Shown here: positions 1-8,439 of the stretch, one piece after another
How the letters are laid out: every line of letters starts with the position of its first letter
Numbering within the stretch: position 1 is the first letter of the stretch
DNA from: Azorhizobium caulinodans ORS 571
Lineage (GTDB): Bacteria > Pseudomonadota > Alphaproteobacteria > Rhizobiales > Xanthobacteraceae
Assembly: GCF_000010525.1 (NCBI RefSeq)
Contig: NC_009937.1
Location: 1,555,501 to 1,619,500, forward strand
Direction: 5' to 3'
Length of the DNA stretch: 64,000 bases
The notes under the pieces: model-generated
The model's input: the letters and a program-made list of their open reading frames with translations, nothing else
Databases searched by the model: none
What the model was told of the DNA's origin: nothing
Program-made: the position numbers and the translations under genes

Positions 1-279
1 CTCGAAGACGCCTCGCAGATGATCGACTTTCAGACCGAATATGTGCGCGAACTGATCCTCGCCACCGACTATCCGCGCCTCGACGTCGATGAGGTGGCCC
101 GCATGTTCAAGGAGTGGGAGCACCACAAGGTCGAGAACATCCTCACCTATCGCGACCGCAGCCACCGCTCGACCCTCACCGGCACGCTGGCGCCCAAGCA
201 CCATACGCCATGGATGCAGGCACTGGACGACAGCCTGGAAGCCTTCCTCGCCACCATGCCCAGCCAGGCCGCGGAATGA
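1..279 (+). CDS. tmm: Trimethylamine monooxygenase, C-terminal fragment (cut by window edge)
   Basis: Only the last 92 residues are visible; the gene enters from the left edge. Tmm is an FAD/NADPH flavin monooxygenase that oxidises trimethylamine to trimethylamine N-oxide in the cytoplasm. The visible tail carries the block WEHHKVENILTYRDRSHRS followed by TGTLAPKHHTPWMQALDDS, which I recognise from the C-termini of Tmm-type enzymes; the FAD and NADPH motifs lie outside the window. Its TGA overlaps the ATG of the next gene (ATGA), so the two are translationally coupled. The downstream TMAO demethylase, PurU and DmmD-like genes support the call. It could be another flavin monooxygenase of the same family, but the context makes Tmm most likely. 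Confidence 0.72.
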   Translation, partial: LEDASQMIDFQTEYVRELILATDYPRLDVDEVARMFKEWEHHKVENILTYRDRSHRSTLTGTLAPKHHTPWMQALDDSLEAFLATMPSQAAE

Positions 280-2645
280 ACAGCGCGGGTCTGTCCATAG
301 CCCAAGCGGCGGCACCGGTCTTCATGGCCGGCGCTCCGCCCCGGAGCCGGCCCGCGCTGGCGCCGGGCGTGGAACGCTATGTGGTGGCAGGCGGTGGGGC
401 GCAGGTCTTCACCCTTGAGCCGGGCGACCGTATCGAGATCGCCCAGCTGGAAGGCGGACAGCCGGTGGAACTGCTCGCCTTCGATACCGCCGGCCGGCCC
501 GCCACTGAGGCTCTGGGGCTGGCCGGGCAGGGGCGGGCGGAGGGGCTGCTGCGCATCCTCGCCTCCGGCGCGCCGGACGCCGAGCGCGTGCGCTTCGGCC
601 TGTTCCGTCGGCAGATCGACCCGGCGGCGGGCCATGCGGCCCGCCTGTTCGGGCCGGACGCGGTTGCGGGGCAGTCCGTGCTGCTGGTTGCCGAACGGAT
701 GCTCCACGTCATCGTGGCGGCGCCGGCGGAAGCCATGCTGGTGTGGGAGCAGAACCCGGCCACCGATCTCCTCGTCTTCCTCGCCCGCGCCGTGCTGCGC
801 CGCGGGGCCGAGGCCCGCCTGCCGGATCCGCTGGCGGAACCGCGCCTTGATCTGCGGATCAATGTCGCCTCCGCCATCAGCTTTGAGGTCTTCGAGGGCG
901 AGACGATCCAGATCATCGACATCGAGGGCCGACAATGCTCCGACTTCATCGCCTTCGGTCGCAAGGCTCTGGACAAGGGCCGCATACTCGGCCTCGACGC
1001 CACCACCACCCGCACCCTGAATGGGGCCGCCTATCCGCGGCCCGGCCTCTATTCCAAATTCTTCGATCAGGACCGCAATGCGCTGGTGGAAGTCGTGCAG
1101 GACACGGTGGGGCGGCACGATACGTTCAACCTCGCCTGCACCGCCCGCTATTATGAAGACATGGGCTATTTCGGGCATGTGAACTGTTCGGACAATTTCA
1201 ATGGCGCCATGCGGGATTATGGCGTCGGGCAATACCGTGGCTGGCCGGCCATCAACTTCTTCTACAACACCAATGTCGCTGCCAATAACATCATCTGGTC
1301 CGACGAGCCCTGGTCCCGGCCGGGCGATTATGTGCTGCTGCGGGCGCTGAGCGATCTCGTCTGCGGCGCCTCCGCCTGCCCCTCTGACATCGATGCCTCC
1401 AACGGCTGGCAACTCTCCGAAATCCAGGTGCGCGTCTATCCCAAGGACGTGCCCTTCAAGCGTGCGATCGGCACCCGCATGACCCCCGACACACCGACCC
1501 GCTTCACCCGGGAGTCCGGGTTCCACCCGCGCACCTCGGAACTGACCCGCGCCTTCACGGACTATCGCGGCTTCTGGGTGCCCCAGCATTTCGCCTCGAC
1601 TGGCGCCATCGCCGAATATTGGGCCTGCCGCGAGGCCGTGGTGCTCATGGACCTCTCGGCCCTGCGCAAGCTGGAGATCGTGGGGCCGGATGCTGAGACC
1701 TTCCTGCAAGGCCTCTTGCCCCGCGACATCCGCAAGCTTTCCGTCGGACAGATCTTCTACACGCCGCTCTGCTACGCGCACGGCGGCATGGTGGACGACG
1801 GCACGCTCTTCCGCCTCGGCGACAACAATTTCCGCTGGATCGGCGGGGATGATGCGAGCCTGCTCTGGATCGAGGAACAGGCCGCGAAATTCGGCGGCCG
1901 CGTGAGCCTCAAGACCGCGAGCGGCGAGATCCACAACGTGGCTCTCCAAGGCCCGCGCTCGCGCGAGACCTTGCGCAAGATCCTCTGGACGGCACCCGGC
2001 CGCCCGACGCTCGACGAACTCGGGCTCTTCCGCCTCACCATCGGACGCATCGGCGGCTATGACGGCATCCCCGTCCTGGTCTCCCGCACCGGCTATACGG
2101 GCGAGCTCGGCTACGAGGTCTTCTGCCATCCCAAGGATGCACCGCAGGTGTGGGATGCGCTGATGGAGGCGGGCGCGGAATTCGGCATCCGCCCCTTCGG
2201 CTTCGAGGCGCTGGACATGGTGCGCATCGAGGCGGGCCTCGTCTTCGGCGGGCATGATTTCGATAGCACCACGGATCCGTTCGAAGCGGGCATCGGCTTC
2301 ACCGTGCCGACGAAAAAGGAAGAGGATTATATCGGCAAGGCCGCGCTCCAGCGCCGCCGGGAGCATCCCGCGCACAAGCTGGTGGGCCTTGAGGTGCAGG
2401 GAGGGGAAATCCCCGCACATGGCGATCCCCTCTTCATCGGCCGGGCGCAGGTCGGCCTCGTCACCAGCGCCACCCGCTCGCCGCTGCTGGCCCGAACCAT
2501 CGCGCTCGCGCGCGTCGATGTCGCCCATGCGCTGCCCGGCTTGACGCTGGAGATCGGCCGCCTCGACGGCCACCAGAAGCGCCTCGCCGCAACCGTCGTG
2601 CCCTTCCCCTTCTACGACCCCGAAAAGAAGCGCGTGCGCGCCTGA
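276..2645 (+). CDS. tdm: Trimethylamine-N-oxide demethylase (Tdm), DUF1989 plus GcvT-like domains
   Basis: Tdm converts TMAO to dimethylamine and formaldehyde, which is passed to tetrahydrofolate. The 789-aa protein has two parts. Residues about 100-390 are a DUF1989 domain with candidate metal-ligand cysteines at 221, 288, 304, 363 and 368 (motifs GRQCSDF, NCSDNFNG, CGASACPSD). Residues about 420-789 are a GcvT-type tetrahydrofolate-binding aminomethyltransferase domain (SRTGYTGELGYEVF, then an EAG motif). This fusion is characteristic of Tdm. The reading frame is open further upstream, but ATG 276 is chosen because it overlaps the stop of tmm as ATGA and fits the family length. It is followed 27 nt later by purU, consistent with one operon for methylated-amine oxidation. 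Confidence 0.85.
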   Translation: MNSAGLSIAQAAAPVFMAGAPPRSRPALAPGVERYVVAGGGAQVFTLEPGDRIEIAQLEGGQPVELLAFDTAGRPATEALGLAGQGRAEGLLRILASGAPDAERVRFGLFRRQIDPAAGHAARLFGPDAVAGQSVLLVAERMLHVIVAAPAEAMLVWEQNPATDLLVFLARAVLRRGAEARLPDPLAEPRLDLRINVASAISFEVFEGETIQIIDIEGRQCSDFIAFGRKALDKGRILGLDATTTRTLNGAAYPRPGLYSKFFDQDRNALVEVVQDTVGRHDTFNLACTARYYEDMGYFGHVNCSDNFNGAMRDYGVGQYRGWPAINFFYNTNVAANNIIWSDEPWSRPGDYVLLRALSDLVCGASACPSDIDASNGWQLSEIQVRVYPKDVPFKRAIGTRMTPDTPTRFTRESGFHPRTSELTRAFTDYRGFWVPQHFASTGAIAEYWACREAVVLMDLSALRKLEIVGPDAETFLQGLLPRDIRKLSVGQIFYTPLCYAHGGMVDDGTLFRLGDNNFRWIGGDDASLLWIEEQAAKFGGRVSLKTASGEIHNVALQGPRSRETLRKILWTAPGRPTLDELGLFRLTIGRIGGYDGIPVLVSRTGYTGELGYEVFCHPKDAPQVWDALMEAGAEFGIRPFGFEALDMVRIEAGLVFGGHDFDSTTDPFEAGIGFTVPTKKEEDYIGKAALQRRREHPAHKLVGLEVQGGEIPAHGDPLFIGRAQVGLVTSATRSPLLARTIALARVDVAHALPGLTLEIGRLDGHQKRLAATVVPFPFYDPEKKRVRA

Positions 2646-2672
2646 GCGCGCCACAGATCGAAGGAAACAGCC

Positions 2673-3617
2673 ATGCTCCAGGAAACCACCTTCAAAGCCG
2701 CCGGCAGGCTTGAGGACCACGGTGCCGCCGATGCGGCCAGCTACGTGCTCACCGTCTCCTGCACCACCCGCCGGGGCATCGTCGCCGCCATCTCCGGCTT
2801 CCTCGCCACTGCCGGCTGCAACATCACGGACTCTTCCCAGTTCGATGATGCGGACACGGGCCGCTTCTTCATGCGCATCCGCTTCCGCTCGGAGGAGGGC
2901 ATCGGCCAGGAGGAACTGGACGCCGCCTTCGCGCCGATCGCCGGCCAGATGGGCATCGATTACCAGCTCCACAATGCGAGCCGGCGCATGAAGGTGCTGC
3001 TGATGGTCTCGCGCTTCGGCCACTGCCTCAACGATCTGCTGTACCGCTGGAAGATCGGCGCGCTGCCCATCGACATCGTGGGCGTGGTCTCCAACCATTT
3101 CGACTATCAGAAAGTGGTCGTGAACCACGACATTCCCTTCCACTGCATCAAGGTGACGAAGGAGAACAAGGCGGAGGCGGAAGCCCAGCTCCTGTCCATC
3201 GTCGAGCAGACCGGCACGGAACTTGTCGTGCTCGCCCGCTACATGCAGGTGCTCTCCGATGCGCTGTGCCGGAAGATGTCCGGGCGGATCATCAACATCC
3301 ACCATTCCTTCCTGCCGAGCTTCAAGGGCGCCAATCCCTACAAGCAGGCCTATGAGCGCGGCGTGAAGCTCATCGGTGCCACCGCCCATTACGTCACCAG
3401 CGATCTGGATGAAGGTCCGATCATCGAGCAGGACATCGCCCGCATCACCCACGCCCAGAGCCCGGACGATTACGTGAGCATCGGCCGCGACGTGGAGAGC
3501 CAGGTGCTGGCCCGCGCCATCCACGCGCACATTCACCACCGCATCTTCATCAACGGCAACCGCACCGTGGTCTTTCCGGCCTCGCCCGGCTCATACGCCT
3601 CCGAGCGCATGGGCTGA
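2673..3617 (+). CDS. purU: Formyltetrahydrofolate deformylase PurU
   Basis: Hydrolyses 10-formyl-tetrahydrofolate to formate and THF. The 314-aa protein has an N-terminal ACT domain (about residues 25-105) and a formyltransferase-fold domain (about 110-295). The catalytic triad is visible as Asn208 and His210 in NIHHSFLPSF and Asp246 in DLDEGP, with the same Asn-to-Asp spacing (38 residues) as PurN. A Shine-Dalgarno AAGGAAAC precedes ATG 2673. It is somewhat longer than the usual 280-290 residues because of about 20 extra N-terminal residues. Its position between tdm and a GcvT-like gene indicates a dissimilatory job, draining C1 units from amine demethylation, rather than purine balance. Confidence 0.95.
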   Translation: MLQETTFKAAGRLEDHGAADAASYVLTVSCTTRRGIVAAISGFLATAGCNITDSSQFDDADTGRFFMRIRFRSEEGIGQEELDAAFAPIAGQMGIDYQLHNASRRMKVLLMVSRFGHCLNDLLYRWKIGALPIDIVGVVSNHFDYQKVVVNHDIPFHCIKVTKENKAEAEAQLLSIVEQTGTELVVLARYMQVLSDALCRKMSGRIINIHHSFLPSFKGANPYKQAYERGVKLIGATAHYVTSDLDEGPIIEQDIARITHAQSPDDYVSIGRDVESQVLARAIHAHIHHRIFINGNRTVVFPASPGSYASERMG

Positions 3618-3635
3618 CGGACACGCCACCTCCAA

Positions 3636-3664
3636 GTCATGCCCGGGCTTGTCCCGGCCATGAC
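3636..3664. repeat. Intergenic palindromic element
   Basis: Two 12-base arms, GTCATGCCCGGG and CCCGGCCATGAC, form an inverted repeat with one mismatch and a CTTGT loop in the purU-dmmD gap. Short palindromes of this composition are scattered between genes in many Hyphomicrobiales genomes. Only this copy was noticed in the window, so its repeated nature is inferred from general knowledge. It may act as a transcription attenuator inside the operon. Confidence 0.5.
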
Positions 3665-3718
3665 AGTCCAAACGCCATTTCACACGCCACAAACCTTTGA
3701 CAGAACAGGGGAACAACG

Positions 3719-4852
3719 ATGACGGTCAGCTGGCGTACTGCGGTCCTTGCGGATCGCCACCGGGCTCTCGGCTCGAAGCTCGAAGACTGGAGCGGCATGC
3801 CTACCGCCTGGACCTATGACAAGGACATGGCGGCCGAGCACGTGGCCATCCGCACCAAGGCGGGCCTCATGGACGTGTCGGGTCTCAAGAAGATCCATAT
3901 GGTCGGCCCGCACGCTTTGGCCGTGCTGGATTACATCACCACCCGCGATGTCTCGAAGATTACGCCCGGCCGCTCGGTCTATGCCTGCATGCTGAATGAT
4001 CGCGGCCTCTTTACCGATGACTGCATCATCTACCGCACCGGCCCCAATGCCTGGATGCTGGTCCATGGCTCGGGTTCGGGCCATGAGGAGGTGGTGAAGC
4101 AGTCCATGGGGCGCAATTGCGCCGTGCTGTTCGACGACGATCTGCAGGATCTTTCCCTGCAAGGCCCGCTCGCGGTGGACTTCCTCGCCAAATATGTCCC
4201 CGGCATCCGCGACCTGAAGTATTTCCATCACATGCAGACCACGCTGTTCGGCGTGCCGGTGATGATCTCGCGCACCGGCTATACGGGCGAGCGCGGCTAT
4301 GAGCTGTTCGTGCGGGGGCAGGATGCGGCGAAGGTGTGGGACACCATCGTCGCGGAAGGGGCGGAGATGGGCATCATCCCCTGCTGCTTCAGCGTGCTCG
4401 ATATGCTGCGCGTGGAAAGCTACCTGCTGTTCTACCCTTATGACAATTCGCAGATGTATCCCTTCGCGGACCAGCCGCCCGGCGACACGCTTTGGGAACT
4501 CGGCCTCGATTTCACCGTCAGCCCCGGCAAGACCGGCTTTCGCGGAGCCGAGGAGCATTATCGGCTGAAGGGCAAGGAACGCTTCAGGATCTTCGGGATG
4601 CTGATCGAGGCTGACGGCCCGGCCGATCTCGGCGATGAGGTGTGGGCGGACAGCAAGAAGGTCGGCGTCATCACCTGTCCCTGCTATTCGACGCTCACCG
4701 GCAAATCCATGGCCATCGCCCGCCTCGACGTGGACAAGGCGGTGCAGGGCACGCCGCTGGAGGTGCGGGGCAAGTCGCTCTCCGCCAAGGCCATCGCCCA
4801 CACGCTGCCCTTTGACGATCCGGAAAAGAAGAAGCGCACCGCCCTCGGCTGA
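3719..4852 (+). CDS. dmmD: GcvT-family aminomethyltransferase, DmmD-like
   Basis: A 377-aa single-domain GcvT/T-protein homologue that should transfer a methylene unit from a methylated amine intermediate to tetrahydrofolate. It shows the family signature SRTGYTGERGYELF around residue 180 and the C-terminal block VITCPCYSTLTGKSMAIARL. It resembles the DmmD protein that accompanies dimethylamine monooxygenase in marine methylamine users; its neighbours tmm-tdm-purU fit that route. The dmmABC monooxygenase subunits are not in this window, so the next step for dimethylamine is not shown. ATG 3719 follows a weak AGGGGAA ribosome site. Alternative: a generic sarcosine or dimethylglycine demethylation T-protein. 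Confidence 0.72.
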   Translation: MTVSWRTAVLADRHRALGSKLEDWSGMPTAWTYDKDMAAEHVAIRTKAGLMDVSGLKKIHMVGPHALAVLDYITTRDVSKITPGRSVYACMLNDRGLFTDDCIIYRTGPNAWMLVHGSGSGHEEVVKQSMGRNCAVLFDDDLQDLSLQGPLAVDFLAKYVPGIRDLKYFHHMQTTLFGVPVMISRTGYTGERGYELFVRGQDAAKVWDTIVAEGAEMGIIPCCFSVLDMLRVESYLLFYPYDNSQMYPFADQPPGDTLWELGLDFTVSPGKTGFRGAEEHYRLKGKERFRIFGMLIEADGPADLGDEVWADSKKVGVITCPCYSTLTGKSMAIARLDVDKAVQGTPLEVRGKSLSAKAIAHTLPFDDPEKKKRTALG

Positions 4853-4915
4853 GCGGCCCATTCCCCTGGTTCGGCAGCCCCCGCGGCCGTGTTCAGCTGC
4901 CCATTCTCACAACGA

Positions 4916-4949
4916 AAGCCTTCCTTCCCAGAGCCGGGGAGGAAGGCTT
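4916..4949 (+). terminator. Hairpin terminator after the methylamine operon
   Basis: A 14-bp stem (AAGCCTTCCTTCCC with GGGGAGGAAGGCTT, one G-U pair) and a 6-base loop lie 64 nt after the dmmD-like stop. The trailing sequence TTCTGCGTTCT is only weakly T-rich. Confidence 0.7.
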
Positions 4950-5071
4950 CTGCGTTCTGGCTGCTCTCTCAATGGCGGGCGGAGCATGTCGTCGCCAGGG
5001 CTTGCCAAGCCCATGCCCCCTCGCGGCCGGCGGGACGGCGGCTGAAATCTCCGCCTTTTTGTCGTATTAAA

Positions 5072-5089
5072 AGATGATGGATGTCATCT
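5072..5089. promoter_or_regulatory. Candidate TetR operator
   Basis: Perfect inverted repeat AGATGA-N6-TCATCT inside an AT-rich stretch 27 nt before the TetR gene. The size and position fit an autoregulatory operator; no binding evidence beyond symmetry. Confidence 0.5.
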
Positions 5090-5115
5090 AAATTCGACGT
5101 CGTGGAGAGGGCACC

Positions 5116-5694
5116 ATGCGCAAGAGCAGGGAAGACACAGCCGAGAGCCGCAGGCGGATCCTCAAGGAAGCCAGCCGGCTCTATCGGGAGAAAGGCTTCG
5201 ATGGCGTCAGCGTTGCCGACATCATGCAGGCCGCCGGCATGACCCATGGCGGCTTCTACCGGCACTTCCCCTCCAAGGAAGCCTTGATCGCCGAGGCCAT
5301 GGCCGAAGCGTTCACGGACCGGACGGCCCCCCTCACGCCGCAGGGGGACGTCTCGGGCACCGGCCTCATTCGCGGGTACATCGAGATGTATCTCTCGCAG
5401 TCGCATCTTGATCGTCCCGGCATGGGGTGCCCGATCGCCTCCGTCGGCAGCGAGGCTGGCCATGTGGGCGGCTCCGTTTCGGAGGTCTTCAACACCGGCA
5501 TCCAGCGGGTTGTTGAGGGCATTGCTGCGGCGCTGGGCGGCCCGCGTGAGGAGCACCGCGCCGAGGCCGTGCGGCTGCTTGCGACCCTCGTGGGCGCCGT
5601 CGTCATCTCCCGCGCGGTCGGGACCGGCTCCGGTCTTCGGGCCGAAGTGCTGGATGCCGTCCGCAAGGACACCGAGATCGCCCGCCTCCTGTAG
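5116..5694 (+). CDS. TetR/AcrR-family transcriptional regulator
   Basis: A 192-aa one-component repressor. Residues about 10-57 form the TetR helix-turn-helix (RILKEASRLYREKGFDGVSV, then GMTHGGFYRHFPSKEALI). The rest is an all-helical ligand-binding domain of unrecognised specificity. It lies upstream of and codirectional with an SDR oxidoreductase and a MATE exporter, which are its likely targets. The 18-bp inverted repeat in its own leader suggests autoregulation. Ligand unknown; probably a reactive carbonyl or drug given the neighbours. Confidence 0.93.
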   Translation: MRKSREDTAESRRRILKEASRLYREKGFDGVSVADIMQAAGMTHGGFYRHFPSKEALIAEAMAEAFTDRTAPLTPQGDVSGTGLIRGYIEMYLSQSHLDRPGMGCPIASVGSEAGHVGGSVSEVFNTGIQRVVEGIAAALGGPREEHRAEAVRLLATLVGAVVISRAVGTGSGLRAEVLDAVRKDTEIARLL

Positions 5695-5826
5695 CACCTG
5701 AACCGCCGTCCGTCGGGACGACATCGAAACGAAGGCCTCACCGCGTGCACACCTGAGCACGCGGCAGGGCCGGCTTGACCCATCGCACACCCGCCGGACC
5801 CCGGCGGCCATTCAAAGGGACTGACC

Positions 5827-6636
5827 ATGAGCACCAAGGGAACTGCCGTCGTGACCGGCGCCTCCTCCGGCATCGGAGCCATCTATGCGGACCGCCTCGC
5901 CCGGCGCGGCTATGATCTCGTGATCGTTGCCCGTAATGCAGAGCGGCTGGAAAAGCAGGCCGAGGCGCTGCGCGCCCGACACGGCGTCGCCGTGCGCACC
6001 CTCAGCGCGGATCTCACGGACAAGTCGGGGCTGCGGCAGGTGGAAGACCTGCTGCGGAACGACACGAGCGTCTCGCTGCTCGTCAACAATGCCGGCTTCG
6101 GTGGTGCGGGCGAACTGCTGCAATCGGACGTGGACCGCATGGAGGAGATGGTGGACGTCAATGTCACCGCCGTCATGCGCCTCGCCTATGCGGCCGCGCC
6201 GGGCTTCGCGGCGCGCGGCGCGGGCGCCATCATCAATATCGCGTCCATCGTGGCCATCGGTCCGGAAATCCTGAACGGCGTCTACGGGGGCACGAAGGCC
6301 TTCGTGCTGGCCTTCAGCCAGTCCCTGCACAAGGAACTCTCGCCCAAGGGCGTTCAGGTGCAGGTGGTGCTGCCCGGCGCCACGGCCACCGATTTCTGGG
6401 ACACGGCCGGCGTGCCGGTGAGCCATCTGCCCACCGAATGGGTGATGACCGCGGAAAACCTCGTGGACGCGGCCCTTCTGGGCTTTGAGCGGGGTGAGTT
6501 CGCCAGCATTCCCTCGCTTCAGGACGGGGCCGAGTGGGAGGCCTATGAGACCGCGCGTCAGGCGATGCTGCCGCACCTCTCCAGTTCCGCCGTGGCGCCC
6601 CGTTACCGGGCGGGTGCCGACGCCGGCGCGCTCTGA
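5827..6636 (+). CDS. Short-chain dehydrogenase/reductase (SDR)
   Basis: A 269-aa classical-type SDR, cytoplasmic NAD(P)-dependent oxidoreductase. Visible are the cofactor motif TGASSGIG (residues 10-17), NNAG, and the catalytic Ser140, Tyr153 and Lys157 (YGGTK). Arg near residue 40 (IVARN) suggests NADP preference. It starts 132 nt after the TetR gene with a GGGACTGACC leader and is followed 21 nt later by a MATE pump, so these are probably one unit. Substrate cannot be read from sequence. Confidence 0.92.
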   Translation: MSTKGTAVVTGASSGIGAIYADRLARRGYDLVIVARNAERLEKQAEALRARHGVAVRTLSADLTDKSGLRQVEDLLRNDTSVSLLVNNAGFGGAGELLQSDVDRMEEMVDVNVTAVMRLAYAAAPGFAARGAGAIINIASIVAIGPEILNGVYGGTKAFVLAFSQSLHKELSPKGVQVQVVLPGATATDFWDTAGVPVSHLPTEWVMTAENLVDAALLGFERGEFASIPSLQDGAEWEAYETARQAMLPHLSSSAVAPRYRAGADAGAL

Positions 6637-6657
6637 GGGAAACGGGAGGAGCCTGTC

Positions 6658-8028
6658 ATGGATGCGCGCACCCGCCTTTTGCTGGAGGCTCCTCCCGGCC
6701 GCACCATCCTGCGTCTGGCCTGGCCCAATGTCCTCGTCATGGCCGCGCAGGCGGCTGTGGGATTGATCGAGACCTATTTCGTCGCCAAGCTCGGTGCCGA
6801 TGCCCTCGCCGGCATGTCGTTGGTCTTCCCCGTCCTGATGCTGCTCCAGATGGTCTCGGCCGGCGCGGTGGGCGGGGCGGTACTCTCGGCGGTGGCCCGC
6901 GCCCTCGGTGCCGATGACCGGCGGCGTGTGAACCAGGTGGTCTGGACGAGCGTCCTGCTCACCCTCGGGCTCAGCGGCGCCACCACGGTCGGCGTGATCC
7001 TGGGTGGCCCCTGGCTCTACGCGGTCATGGGGGGAACGGGCGGCGGCCTTGCGGCCGCGCTCACCTATTCCGGCATCGTTTTTGTTGGTGCGGTGCCACT
7101 CTGGCTCTTCAACACCTTCGCGGCGATGATCCGGGGCACCGGCAACATGCTGGTGCCCGCGCTGGTGATCGTCGGTGGGGCACTGGTCCTCATCCCGCTG
7201 TCGCCGATGCTCATCTTCGGGGTCGGCCCCTTTCCCCAGCTCGGCGTTGCGGGCGGCGCCGTGGCGGTGCTCGGCTATTATGTGGCGGGCGCCGTGATCC
7301 TCGGCTGGTACATCTGGTCTGGGCAAGGCGTGCTGAAGCCCTCGGCACTGCCGCCCAGCCTGTCCGTGGGGCCGGCGCTCGACATCCTGCGCATCGGTGC
7401 GGCCTCCACCGTCAATGCCTTCTCGACCAATGTCACGGTGGCAGCGACGCTCTCGCTGGTCAGCGCGGTGAACCCGGCCCTCGTGGCGGGCTATGGCGCC
7501 GGCGTGCGGCTGGAATATCTGCTGGTGCCGCTCGTCTTCGGTATCGGCGCCCCGGCCGCGGCCATGGCGGGCGCGAGCATGGGCGCGGGCAATCTCCGGC
7601 GTGCCGGGCAGGTGGCCTGGGTCGCTGCCGGCATGGCGGCTCTCATCACCGAGGCCATCGGCCTTGGCGCGGCCCTTGCGCCTGAGCCCTGGATCCGCCT
7701 GTTCTCCACCGAGCCGGATATCGTGGCGGGCGGCGCGGCCTATCTTCGGGCCGTGGGGCCAGCTTACGGCTTCTTCGGTGCCGGCTTCGCGCTCTATTTC
7801 GCCTCGCAGGGGGCGGGCCGCATCGGCATTCCGCTTATCGCCGCCATCCTGCGCGTCGCCGTCACGGTGGGGCTCGGCCGCCTGGCCATGCAGGCTTTCG
7901 GAACCGGCGGTCTCTATCTCGCCCTTGCCTCGGGTCTTGCCCTCTATGCGGCCACCAACGCACTCGCGGTCCGCCTATGGTCGCGGCGGGCGCCGAGGGC
8001 GGCACGGTCGCCGGTGCCGGAGGCCTAG
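6658..8028 (+). CDS. MATE-family multidrug efflux transporter
   Basis: A 456-aa inner-membrane protein with about 12 predicted transmembrane helices in two six-helix bundles, as expected of the MATE fold (cation-coupled export of drugs or metabolites). Family-like segments include RLAWPNVLVMAAQAAVGLIE at the N-terminus and the GAPAAAMAGASMGAGN region in the second half. A good GGGAGGAG ribosome site precedes ATG 6658. The gene follows the TetR-SDR pair and presumably shares its control. Confidence 0.92.
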   Translation: MDARTRLLLEAPPGRTILRLAWPNVLVMAAQAAVGLIETYFVAKLGADALAGMSLVFPVLMLLQMVSAGAVGGAVLSAVARALGADDRRRVNQVVWTSVLLTLGLSGATTVGVILGGPWLYAVMGGTGGGLAAALTYSGIVFVGAVPLWLFNTFAAMIRGTGNMLVPALVIVGGALVLIPLSPMLIFGVGPFPQLGVAGGAVAVLGYYVAGAVILGWYIWSGQGVLKPSALPPSLSVGPALDILRIGAASTVNAFSTNVTVAATLSLVSAVNPALVAGYGAGVRLEYLLVPLVFGIGAPAAAMAGASMGAGNLRRAGQVAWVAAGMAALITEAIGLGAALAPEPWIRLFSTEPDIVAGGAAYLRAVGPAYGFFGAGFALYFASQGAGRIGIPLIAAILRVAVTVGLGRLAMQAFGTGGLYLALASGLALYAATNALAVRLWSRRAPRAARSPVPEA

Positions 8029-8127
8029 AAATCCTGATCCTGGCCGTCCGCTTGTGGCGCGGCAGGCTCTGGATGGCATCGCCCCTCATCGGCACATGGC
8101 TTGTGTTCGCAACCATGGCGCATCAGG

Positions 8128-8439
8128 CCCGAGCGCGACGCGGTCCGGGACCGCGTGGAGCAGGCATTCCCCCGCGACTTTTCCCGCATCACCACCCGCG
8201 TCTCGCCGCTGGAGCTGGGGCCACCGGTGGGCTGGCCGCTCAAGTTCCGCGTCACCGGGCCGGACGATGCGAAGGTGCGCGAGATCGCCACGCGGGTCGA
8301 TGCCGACGGCCGGACACGCGACGTCAACATGCCGGCGGGCGAGCCGCAGCGCGGGATCATGGTGGAGGTGAACCAGGTAGAGGCGCGGGCGCTCAGCATC
8401 AGTTCAGAGACCATCGCCTCCACCATCGCCGCCCGTGCG
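8128..8439 (+). pseudogene. Remnant of an RND (AcrB/HAE-type) efflux transporter
   Basis: The frame from about 8128 to 8439 reads VRDRVEQAFPRDF, then VSPLELGPPVGWPLKFRVTG and DVNMPAGEPQRGI, ending ALSISSETIASTIAARAS. This is a piece of the periplasmic porter domain of RND pumps. About 100 of roughly 1,000 residues remain; there is no membrane part and no start. The homology stops exactly where the opposite-strand DUF1398 gene ends, indicating a deletion junction. The stretch before it (8029-8127) has no recognisable coding. Confidence 0.75.

Noticed and set aside
147-3539. 1,130-codon open frame on the minus strand opposite tdm and purU
   Set aside because: Shadow of high-GC codon bias; residue composition (His, Arg, Gly, Asp-rich) is unlike a real protein and tdm/purU have clear catalytic motifs.
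4889-5077. 62-codon frame after dmmD
   Set aside because: It spans the terminator hairpin and has no plausible ribosome site.
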